Source of the DNA: JBDWFY01 sp965275915
Lineage (GTDB): Bacteria > Pseudomonadota > Alphaproteobacteria > Rhizobiales > Stappiaceae
NCBI GenBank assembly: GCA_965275915.1
Contig: CBDHYI010000005.1
Coordinates: 248,001-312,000 of the forward strand
DNA: 64,000 bases
Direction: 5' to 3'
Part shown: positions 8,914-15,833 of the stretch, piece by piece
How the letters are laid out: every line of letters begins with the position of its first letter
How positions within the stretch are numbered: position 1 is the first letter of the stretch
Position numbers and translations under genes: made by a program
Notes under the pieces: generated by a model
The model's database searches: none
What the model was told of the DNA's origin: nothing
What the model saw: only the letters and a program-made list of their open reading frames with translations

Positions 8914-10365
8914 GTGCTCGATCTGATCAATGTCAGTTATGACACCCAAATACCGAACAACGTGAACCTTTCAAGTGACCGCAAGGTACTGAAAGCGCTG
9001 GAAAAGTGGCATCCGGGCTACATCAACTGGTGGAATGACCTCATTCCGCAGAACTTCCAGGAGTCGATGGTGTATCTTCGCACGGCCGTTTCCGTGGACC
9101 CCAAAGGCTGGGCGAAATTCGATTATGTGAAAATGCCCGAATATCGCTGGGGTGTCCTGCTGGCACCGCAGGCGGAAGACCGCGTCATACCGTGCGGCGA
9201 ACATAAAGGCGAGAAGGCCTGGCAGGAAGTGCCCGGCGAGTACCGCAACATGCTCAAGCGCCTGATCGTCATCCAGGGCGACACGGAACCGGGATCGGTT
9301 GAGCAGCAGCGCTTTCTCGGTCTGACTGCGCCGTCGCTCTATGACATGCGGAACCTGTTTCAGGTTAATGTCGAGGAAGGCCGCCACCTCTGGGCGATGG
9401 TTTATCTGCTGTTCAAATATTTCGGCAAGGACGGCCGCGAGGAAGCGGACGATCTGCTGCGCCGCTCGTCAGGCTCCGAAGAAGCGCCGCGCATGCTGGG
9501 CGCATTCAACGAAGAAACGCCGGACTGGCTGTCATTCTTCATGTTCACCTATTTCACCGATCGGGACGGCAAAATGCAGCTGGAGAGCCTGGCGCAATCC
9601 GGCTTCGATCCGCTGTCCCGGACATGCCGCTTCATGCTGACGGAAGAAGCCCATCATATGTTTGTCGGCGAAACCGGTGTCGGCCGCACCATTCAGGCAA
9701 CACTGGATGCGATGAACAACGCCGGCATCACCGATCCCTATGACATCAACAAGGTCCGCGATCTTGACGTCATTGATCTGCCGACAATCCAGAAGAAACT
9801 GAACCTGCACTACTCCCTATCGCTGGACCTGTTCGGTCAGGAAATCTCAACCAATGCGGCCAATGCCTTCAACGCGGGCATCAAAGGCCGTTATATGGAA
9901 AATCGGATTGACGACGATCATCAGCTGGCCGGCGATACATACATGGTGCGCACCGTCAAGGATGGCCGGATTTTGGCAGAAGACGTCCCGGCCCTGACCG
10001 CCATCAACATGCGTTTGCGCGATGACTATGTCCGGGATGCATCCGGTGGGGTCGGTCGCTGGAACAAACAGATCGCCAAGGCAAATATCGACTTCGAACT
10101 CAAATTGCCCCACGAGGCTTTCAACAGGAAGATCGGCATTTTCTCGACGGTCAAGGCAAATCCTGAAGGCAACATCATCAGCAAAGAAGAATGGGACAAG
10201 GGCGTGAAGGACTGGCTGCCCACCAAGGCCGACGGAGATTTCATCCAGTCCCTGATGAAGCCGTGCTTTGAGCCGGGGAAATATGCCAGTTGGATCGCGT
10301 CTCCCAAGGTCGGAATCGACAACAAGCCGGGCGATTTCGAGTATGTGAAACTGCACATGGCCTGA
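8914..10365 (+). CDS. boxB: Benzoyl-CoA 2,3-epoxidase, oxygenase component
   Basis: Diiron monooxygenase that forms 2,3-epoxybenzoyl-CoA with O2 and electrons from BoxA. 483 residues. Carboxylate/histidine iron ligands are visible in two helices: NVEEGRHLWAMV near residue 150 and LTEEAHHMFVGETG near residue 245. A GTG start follows ATGGAGAATTGAC. It is between boxC and boxA, the usual company. Confidence 0.95.
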   Translation: MLDLINVSYDTQIPNNVNLSSDRKVLKALEKWHPGYINWWNDLIPQNFQESMVYLRTAVSVDPKGWAKFDYVKMPEYRWGVLLAPQAEDRVIPCGEHKGEKAWQEVPGEYRNMLKRLIVIQGDTEPGSVEQQRFLGLTAPSLYDMRNLFQVNVEEGRHLWAMVYLLFKYFGKDGREEADDLLRRSSGSEEAPRMLGAFNEETPDWLSFFMFTYFTDRDGKMQLESLAQSGFDPLSRTCRFMLTEEAHHMFVGETGVGRTIQATLDAMNNAGITDPYDINKVRDLDVIDLPTIQKKLNLHYSLSLDLFGQEISTNAANAFNAGIKGRYMENRIDDDHQLAGDTYMVRTVKDGRILAEDVPALTAINMRLRDDYVRDASGGVGRWNKQIAKANIDFELKLPHEAFNRKIGIFSTVKANPEGNIISKEEWDKGVKDWLPTKADGDFIQSLMKPCFEPGKYASWIASPKVGIDNKPGDFEYVKLHMA

Positions 10366-10495
10366 CGGCCCGTACAGCCGCTCCACTCCGGCGGAGACAT
10401 TCTGACAATCCGGCATGAATACAGGTCCGAAACGGTCAGCATGTCCCGTCCCGGGAGAGCGGCCATCCGTCAGGACTCTTTTGAAAGCTGGGCCG

Positions 10496-11677
10496 ATGAA
10501 CGCACCGCAAAAGCAACATCTGATTGATCCGGAAATCTGCATCCGCTGCTACACATGCGAAATGACCTGTCCGATTGGTGCCATTGAGCACAATGACGAC
10601 AACGTTGTTGTGGATTTTGAGAAATGCAATTTCTGCATGGACTGCATCCCGGTCTGCCCCACAGGATCAATTGATGAGTGGAGGGTGGTTCACACCCCCT
10701 ATTCGCTGGAAGAGCAGTACGAGTGGACCGAGTTGCCCGAACAGGAGGACCTTGGCTCAAACGAAGCCGAAACCGGTCTTGAGGCGCTGGACGAGTCGAT
10801 AGCGGCACTTCTGGCAGACGCTCACAAGGGAGCCGGAGGCAAGGCAAAAGCCCCGGCCTCTGCGGCCAAGCCGACGGTGAATATGTACAATCTGGGCAAA
10901 CCGGCAACGGCTGTTGTACAGGGCAATTACCGGCTGACCGACGATCCGGAGCACGATGTCCGGCATATTATTCTTGATTTGGGCAGTCTCCCCTTCCCGG
11001 TGCTTGAAGGCCAGTCGATCGGCATTGTTCCACCCGGAGAAGATGCCGAAGGCAACCCGCATCTGCCTCGGCTTTACTCGATCTCAAGTCCACGCGACGG
11101 TGAACGGCCTAACTTCAACAATATTTCCCTGACCGTTAAGAGGGAAAAGAACGGGCTGTGCTCGAATTACGTCTGTGATCTTCAGAAATCAGATGAGGTC
11201 AGGATCACAGGTCCGTTCGGTTCAACGTTCCTGCTTCCCGACGATCCTGAAGCGCGGCTTTTGATGATTTGTACCGGCACCGGATCGGCGCCCATGCGTG
11301 CCTTCACCATGCGGCGTCAGCGAACGGCTCCGGGCGGCGCAGGAAGCATGGTCATGTTTTTCGGCGCCCGGACACCGGAATCCCTGCCCTATTTCGGTCC
11401 GTTGAAAAAAATTCCTCCATCGCTTTTGGACCGGCATCTTGTCTATTCCCGCACCGGTGCAAAGGAATACGTTCAGGACCGGATGCAAGCCGAAGAAGAC
11501 AAGGTTGCGGATCTTCTGAACGATCCCAAAACGCATATTTACATCTGCGGACTGCGCGGCATGGAGGAAGGCGTCGAACGAACCTTTGTCAACATTGCAG
11601 AAAGTATCGGGCAGCAGTGGGAAGCCTTGCGCGATGTGATGCGCGAAGAAGGCCGGTATCACGTTGAAACCTACTGA
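10496..11677 (+). CDS. boxA: Benzoyl-CoA 2,3-epoxidase, reductase component
   Basis: NADPH-dependent iron-sulfur flavoprotein supplying electrons to BoxB; 393 residues. The N-terminal ferredoxin domain has two [4Fe-4S] motifs, CIRCYTCEMTCPIG and CNFCMDCIPVCPTGS. A linker of about 60 residues leads to a ferredoxin-NADP reductase domain with RLYSISSP (FAD) and ICTGTGSAPMRAF (NADPH). The C-terminus is Tyr after YHVET, a typical FNR ending. The frame opens at 10415, but the ATG at 10496 gives the standard N-terminus MNAPQKQHLIDPE. Confidence 0.94.
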   Translation: MNAPQKQHLIDPEICIRCYTCEMTCPIGAIEHNDDNVVVDFEKCNFCMDCIPVCPTGSIDEWRVVHTPYSLEEQYEWTELPEQEDLGSNEAETGLEALDESIAALLADAHKGAGGKAKAPASAAKPTVNMYNLGKPATAVVQGNYRLTDDPEHDVRHIILDLGSLPFPVLEGQSIGIVPPGEDAEGNPHLPRLYSISSPRDGERPNFNNISLTVKREKNGLCSNYVCDLQKSDEVRITGPFGSTFLLPDDPEARLLMICTGTGSAPMRAFTMRRQRTAPGGAGSMVMFFGARTPESLPYFGPLKKIPPSLLDRHLVYSRTGAKEYVQDRMQAEEDKVADLLNDPKTHIYICGLRGMEEGVERTFVNIAESIGQQWEALRDVMREEGRYHVETY

Positions 11678-12116
11678 TACGAACCATCCCGAAAACGCCT
11701 TTCGTCACGACATACGCGTCACGTGGGGCGATTGCGATCCGGCGCGAATTGCTTACACCGCACGGCTTCCCTGGTTTGCTCTTGATGCCATAAATGCCTG
11801 GTGGGAGGCCCATCTGGACGGCGATGGCTGGTTTCAGCTCGAACTGGACCGAAATGTCGGTACTCCGTTTGTCCACATGTCGCTGGACTTCAGAAAACCG
11901 GTCACGCCTCGTCATCGGCTTAACTGCTATGTCTGGCCGACCAGACTTGGCGGGACATCCATCGACTTTCAGGTCAATGGCGTCCAGGACAACCGCCTTT
12001 GTTTTCAGGGGCGGTTCGTCTGCGTGTTTACCATTGCCGATCAGTTCAAACCCACGGCCCCGCCGCGGGATATTCGCCAGGTCATCCTGTCCCTTCTGAA
12101 CCCGCCATCCGATTAG
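11664..12116 (+). CDS. Hotdog-fold acyl-CoA thioesterase (4-hydroxybenzoyl-CoA thioesterase-like)
   Basis: A 150-residue single hotdog domain. The motif VTWGDCDPARIAYTARLPWF near residue 20 carries the catalytic Asp of the 4-hydroxybenzoyl-CoA thioesterase group. It starts at a TTG that overlaps the boxA stop by 14 nt, so it is translationally coupled to boxA. Such thioesterases recycle CoA from dead-end aroyl-CoAs (family knowledge). Its TAG stop is part of repeat copy A, so the C-terminal end may have been altered by an insertion. Confidence 0.82.
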   Translation: MKPTDTNHPENAFRHDIRVTWGDCDPARIAYTARLPWFALDAINAWWEAHLDGDGWFQLELDRNVGTPFVHMSLDFRKPVTPRHRLNCYVWPTRLGGTSIDFQVNGVQDNRLCFQGRFVCVFTIADQFKPTAPPRDIRQVILSLLNPPSD

Positions 12117-12137
12117 GGTGTGGACACATAAATGTCC
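12113..12137 (+). repeat. Repeat copy A of a TAG-stop-associated element
   Basis: Begins TTAGGGTGTGGACACATAA and continues AATGTCC. Copies B (41327) and C (43883) share YTAGGGTNNGGACNCATA. The TAG of the thioesterase stop codon is inside the repeat. The GGACA/TGTCC halves (12122-12137) can pair. Probably the remaining end of an IS5-like insertion. Confidence 0.6.
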
Positions 12138-12208
12138 TTGAAATCGCGGATCAAACGGCAAAAAGCTGGCCCGGAGCATTTTTGTGAAACGCTCCGGGAC
12201 CAGAGCGG

Positions 12209-12511
12209 TCAGCTTGTCAGAATGTCCGCAGCCCGTTCTCCGATGATACAGGTCGGCGCCATCGTATTGGATGTTGCAACACGCGGCATGATCGAGGCAT
12301 CCGCGACCGTCAGACCGTCCACGCCGCGAACCGCCAGCTTGCCGTCGACAACCGCCATTTCGTCCGTCCCCATTTTGATGGCGACACCGGCCGCGAGTGC
12401 AATCTTGATGAAGTCGCGCCGGTTGAGTTTACCCTGATAGAGCGCGCCTTCCGCATGATTGACCAGCTCACCGCGCGCAAGCTCAGGTGTCATCGGAAGC
12501 TTCATATTCAT
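12209..12511 (-). pseudogene. Internally deleted GMC oxidoreductase remnant
   Basis: An open frame of 100 codons made of two pieces. The first 45 residues (GKLNRRDFIKIALAAGVA) look like a twin-arginine-type leader of a secreted protein. The last 55 residues (KMGTDEMAVVDGKLAVRG, then VADASIMPRVATSNTMAPT) are the C-terminal end of a GMC flavoprotein with its usual NTMAP segment. The several hundred residues between, including FAD and substrate domains, are missing. It lies between boxA's operon and boxR. I infer an in-frame deletion; a functional 100-residue peptide is unlikely. Confidence 0.75.
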
Positions 12512-12839
12512 CTTCTCCGCTCTTCTGACCGCCGGTTCCCTCCTCAGGAACTCCGTTAAGCGCCTTTTCTCACAACGACCGTCCCCGCGTTCATCCTCCT
12601 GAAGCGATGTCTCGCATTACTCACCGCGGAATCAGTGTAAGAACACCTTGATGCGGGTGCCTGATCCATCGCTTTCAAAGATCGGACTGCGCGTTTCAGA
12701 GCCATAGCGGCAGTCGAAAAATTAAGCAATTTGATGCAAATCTTTGACACATTAAGCGAGATATTGTTAATTCTTAGAGGAAATATGCATTATAGTTCAA
12801 ACGTTCCGCAGTGACCGCACGACAAGGGCAAATCATGCG
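12512..12839. promoter_or_regulatory. boxR upstream region with BoxR-type operator
   Basis: No convincing gene is present in this 328-bp gap. TGCATTATAGTTCA (12786-12799) matches TGCA-N6-TGCA with one change and lies 41 bp before boxR; a weaker half-site TGCA is at 12735. This suggests autoregulation. A possible 8-bp stem downstream of the thioesterase (12170-12177 with 12191-12198) has no T-run. Confidence 0.55.
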
Positions 12840-13733
12840 ATGACCGATGTCAAAAACGCCCACAACACGGACGACGCCGTATCCAAACTGCTGATCCAGG
12901 TCGGAGAACGCGTGCGCAAGGCGCGGGAGCGCCGGGGCATTCCCCGTCGTGTCCTTTCCGAAATGTCGGGTGTCTCCCCGCGCTATCTGGCTCAACTGGA
13001 AAGCGGGGAAGGAAACATCTCAATCGGCCTCCTGAAGCGCGTCGCAATTGCCCTGGACCATCGCATTGACTGGCTTGTGGGAGACGAAGATCCCTGGACG
13101 TCGGACACCCTGCGCATCGCCGAACTGTTTCGCATTGCCGACCGCCAAACAAAACACTCCGTCATGCGCACGCTCAGTCCAGAGCCGGCCGAAGAGCAGA
13201 AAGCCCGGCGGCTCTGTCTCATCGGTCTGCGCGGCGCGGGAAAATCGACTCTTGGACATATGACAGGAGAAAAGCTCGGCATTCCCTTTGTCGAGCTGAA
13301 CCGGGACATTGAGGAACATGCCGGAATGCCGGTCTCCGACATCATGGCGTTTTACGGTCAGGAGGGATATCGCAAACTGGAAGCGGATGCACTTGACCGG
13401 ATCATCGCAACGCACGACCAGATGATCCTCGCGGTTGCCGGTGGCATCGTGGCCGAACCCACCACCTATCAGAAGCTGCTTGCCCGTTTTCACACGATCT
13501 GGATCAAAGCATCACCGCAGGAGCATATGGACCGGGTCCGCGCACAAGGCGACGAGCGGCCCATGGCAGGAAATCCGGAGGCGATGGAACAGCTTCGCTC
13601 CATCCTGGCCAGTCGGGAACCTCTTTACAGTCGCGCCGAGGCACAGCTCGATACATCCGGCGCCACCCTCGAAACGTCGCTGAAACAGCTCATCCGGTTG
13701 ATTGGCAAATTGAACCTGCTGCAGCGGAAATAG
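12840..13733 (+). CDS. boxR: BoxR transcriptional regulator (HTH plus shikimate-kinase-like domain)
   Basis: Regulator of 297 residues. Residues about 15-85 are an XRE helix-turn-helix (RKARERRGIPRRVLSEMSGV, then YLAQLESGEGNISIGLLKRV). A linker leads to a shikimate-kinase-like domain from about residue 120: Walker A GLRGAGKSTLG, then FVELNRDIEEHAGM and VAGGIV. This fusion is diagnostic for BzdR/BoxR, which sense benzoyl-CoA through the kinase-like domain and repress box genes. It is transcribed in the same direction as the box genes but separated by the GMC remnant. Confidence 0.93.
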   Translation: MTDVKNAHNTDDAVSKLLIQVGERVRKARERRGIPRRVLSEMSGVSPRYLAQLESGEGNISIGLLKRVAIALDHRIDWLVGDEDPWTSDTLRIAELFRIADRQTKHSVMRTLSPEPAEEQKARRLCLIGLRGAGKSTLGHMTGEKLGIPFVELNRDIEEHAGMPVSDIMAFYGQEGYRKLEADALDRIIATHDQMILAVAGGIVAEPTTYQKLLARFHTIWIKASPQEHMDRVRAQGDERPMAGNPEAMEQLRSILASREPLYSRAEAQLDTSGATLETSLKQLIRLIGKLNLLQRK

Positions 13734-14086
13734 ACCGCGTCGATGAATGAGAGTGTCAAGAGGCACCAACCGAGAAGCACGCCAAGTGCAGCGTGGGGCA
13801 TAGAAAACAGCACCACGCAAACAATGGCAATCATTGTCGCCAAGATCTCTATCCAGAGATACTCAGTTGGAATCGCCTTGCCGCAGCAGATGCTCTTCCC
13901 GCGTTGGGCCAGAAATGAGACGATCGGCATAAGGTTGAGCGCACCCAACGTTTTGCCGCAATGATCGCAGCGAGAACGATCAAAAATAACAGTTTGTCCG
14001 ATCGGCAGTCGATATGTAAGTAAGCCCAGAAAGCTTCCGATGAAAGGCGAGCAGACAACCAAGAAAAAGTCTAGGTAGCTTGCCAT
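13625..14086 (-). pseudogene. Truncated type IV prepilin peptidase (GspO/PilD-like)
   Basis: The first ~115 codons are recognisable: membrane start FFLVVCSPFIGSFLGLLTYRLP, zinc-type Cys cluster CDHCGKTL plus CC, a PTEYLWIEI segment, and the first active-site Asp in SFIDAVYF. After that the frame runs into the 3' end of boxR on the opposite strand and the second aspartate motif is absent. The protein would be inactive. It is a leftover of a secretion or pilus locus cut by rearrangement. Confidence 0.72.
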
Positions 14087-14100
14087 CGGTAAGAAAAGCC

Positions 14101-14158
14101 ACCGCGTTCATGAAGCAGGTCCTCTACATTGCGAAGAGACAATGGAAACCGAACATAC
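14101..14158 (-). pseudogene. Fragment of an IS6-family transposase
   Basis: Read on the minus strand from the IS3 end, the frame gives YVRFPLSLRNVEDLLHERG, characteristic of the N-terminal region of IS6-family transposases in rhizobia. The similarity ends after about 19 codons. It is squeezed between the prepilin-peptidase fragment and the IS3 element. Confidence 0.6.
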
Positions 14159-14220
14159 TGAAGTGGTCCCGTTTTTCCGGACAGTTCAGCAGCTAATTTA
14201 AGGTGTATCCGGGTTGGTTT

Positions 14221-15075
14221 TCATGCTGCCAATTTTATGTTTCTGTCAGCCCAGTATGCCTCCTTGGGAGTTTTGTTCTCAAGGGCTGAATGAGGCCGTT
14301 CGGTGTTGTAAAATTTCATCCAGTTACGAATGACACGATGCGCCTTGAAGCCGTCAGTCAGATCTTCCAGATAAACCGCTTCCTGCTTCAAGGATCGCCA
14401 GAGCCGTTCGATGAAGATGTTGTCCATGCACCGGCCGCGCCCATCCATCGAGATGCGTATGCCAGCTTCGGTCAGCGTGGTGATCCAGGCCGATCCGGTG
14501 AACTGTGATCCCTGATCGGTGTTCATGATTTCTGGGAGGCCAAACCGGGCGATGGCCTCGTTCAAGGCTTCGACGCAGAAGTCGGCGTGCATCGTGTTTG
14601 ACAACCGCCAGCTCAGGACTTTCCGTGTTGTCCAATCCATAATCGCAACCAGATACAGAAACCCGTGTTTCACTGGAATGAACGTGATGTCCGAACACCA
14701 GCCCTGGTTCGGCCGATTGATCGTCATGCTCCGCAGCAGATAGGGATAAACCTTGTGCTGCGGATGCGGCTGGCTGGTTCTGGGTCGTTTGTAGATCGCT
14801 TCCAGTCCCATCTTCGCCATCAGACGGCGAACCCGATGGCGGCCAACCACGATACCATCGCGGCGCAGATAGGCAGCGACCTGCCGGCTTCCAAAGAACG
14901 GATATTTGGTGAAGGTCCGGTCGATGGCCTTCATCAACTCCAGCGTTGCTGCGCTGACCCCGACTGGCATGTAGTAGAACGCCGACCGGCTCAGCTTTAC
15001 CAATTTGCATTGCTGACTGATGCTCAGATCCGGATGGTCCCGGCGGAGCATCGTCTTCTTCTTGGCCGGGCTCAC
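14221..15075 (-). CDS. IS3-family transposase OrfB (DDE integrase)
   Basis: 284 residues with the rve integrase core. Catalytic residues are visible: Asp in GWCSDITFIPV, Asp in MNTDQGSQFTG and Glu in NIFIERLWRSLKQE. The N-terminal part carries the HTH_21 segment FFGSRQVAAYLRR. The GTG start overlaps the orfA stop (GTGA); in this family a programmed -1 frameshift usually makes an OrfAB fusion. No frame damage is seen. Confidence 0.93.
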   Translation of the reverse strand: MSPAKKKTMLRRDHPDLSISQQCKLVKLSRSAFYYMPVGVSAATLELMKAIDRTFTKYPFFGSRQVAAYLRRDGIVVGRHRVRRLMAKMGLEAIYKRPRTSQPHPQHKVYPYLLRSMTINRPNQGWCSDITFIPVKHGFLYLVAIMDWTTRKVLSWRLSNTMHADFCVEALNEAIARFGLPEIMNTDQGSQFTGSAWITTLTEAGIRISMDGRGRCMDNIFIERLWRSLKQEAVYLEDLTDGFKAHRVIRNWMKFYNTERPHSALENKTPKEAYWADRNIKLAA

Positions 15076-15350
15076 TTCTTGAGCCCTTGCGCTAAAAAAT
15101 CATTCTCGACGGTCAGCCTCCCGATCTTGGCGTGCAATTCCTTGACCTCCGCTTCCGTAGGCCCCTTTGATTTGCCTCCACGGGTGAACACACCCGCCAT
15201 GCCTTCAACAGCCTGACGTTTCCATGTGCTCACCTGGTTCGGGTGAACATGATACTTCGCTGCGATCTCCTGGATCGTATTGTCACCGCGCAAAGCCTCA
15301 AGCGCGATCTTCGCTTTAAACCAGTCCGAAAAATTCCGGCGTTTCGCCAT
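15072..15350 (-). CDS. IS3-family transposase OrfA (HTH)
   Basis: 92 residues. An HTH_Tnp_1 domain (RRNFSDWFKAKIALEALRG, then IAAKYHVHPNQVSTWK) is followed by a leucine-zipper-like segment, EAEVKELHAKIGRLTVENDF. It is the DNA-binding first frame of the IS3 element. Confidence 0.92.
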   Translation of the reverse strand: MAKRRNFSDWFKAKIALEALRGDNTIQEIAAKYHVHPNQVSTWKRQAVEGMAGVFTRGGKSKGPTEAEVKELHAKIGRLTVENDFLAQGLKK

Positions 15351-15413
15351 TCTCGTATCCCTTCAAATCAATGGAATACACCTTAGCAACCTGTCCGGAT
15401 TTCCGGGACCACT

Positions 15414-15569
15414 TCAAGCATCGACGTACATTATCAGTTCATTGCCCACTCCCCGATAACTGTCGACACAATCAATTTTCTCGATCCAGCCAAAGAACGA
15501 GGCCTCATCAATTTGTGAGTAGTAACAAACGTTCTTTGCTCTGATTTCAATCGTCTTACAGATTTTCAT
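15414..15569 (-). pseudogene. Small gene truncated by the IS3 insertion
   Basis: From an ATG at 15569 the minus strand encodes about 51 residues (MKICKTIEIRAKNVCYYSQI and onward, with FFGWIEKIDCV). The stop TGA is the first triplet of the IS end, so the original gene continued beyond it. The matching remainder is not found on the other side of the IS. The codon pattern looks coding, but I cannot name the family. Confidence 0.5.
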
Positions 15570-15833
15570 TTGAAAAATTACGACCTCACAGTGCCATCCC
15601 AGTTCCTCACCAGGACGACGGCCAATTCGGAATGCTATATCCCAAATAATCGGGATCCGGTTTCACCTTCAGGCCCGGGTACGAATCATCTCTTTCAAGT
15701 GCCAACCTCTATTGAAATCCAAGACTGCCCGCAATTGTGTATCCAACCTTCGCCACTCTGACATTCCGTAACCATCTCTGTTATCAATTGGGATGCGGTC
15801 AGAGTTTCGCCGCCTGAAGAACATCGGAGCGCC
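15570..15833. other. Gap upstream of mprF
   Basis: No gene is supported here. Short frames are present but show no coding character. It presumably contains the mprF promoter; the ATG at 15834 is preceded by a weak CGGAGCGCC. Confidence 0.4.

Larger units (their letters stand above)
14159..15416 (-). mobile_element. IS3-family insertion sequence, apparently intact
   Basis: About 1258 bp bounded by inverted ends that share TGAAGTGGTCCCG followed by TCCGGACAG after a short variable spacer; further in, AGGTGTAT is also shared. It contains overlapping orfA and orfB on the minus strand. Flanking triplets (TAC on the left, AGC on the right) do not match, so no target duplication is visible. The neighbours on both sides are truncated genes, consistent with recombination or deletion after insertion. 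Confidence 0.9.

Noticed and set aside
9847..10542. A 231-codon minus-strand frame over boxB and boxA
   Set aside because: Antisense to two certain genes, no domain or ribosome binding site.
14159..15416. Target-site duplication of the IS3 element
   Set aside because: Adjacent triplets differ on the two sides, and alternative boundaries gave no match.
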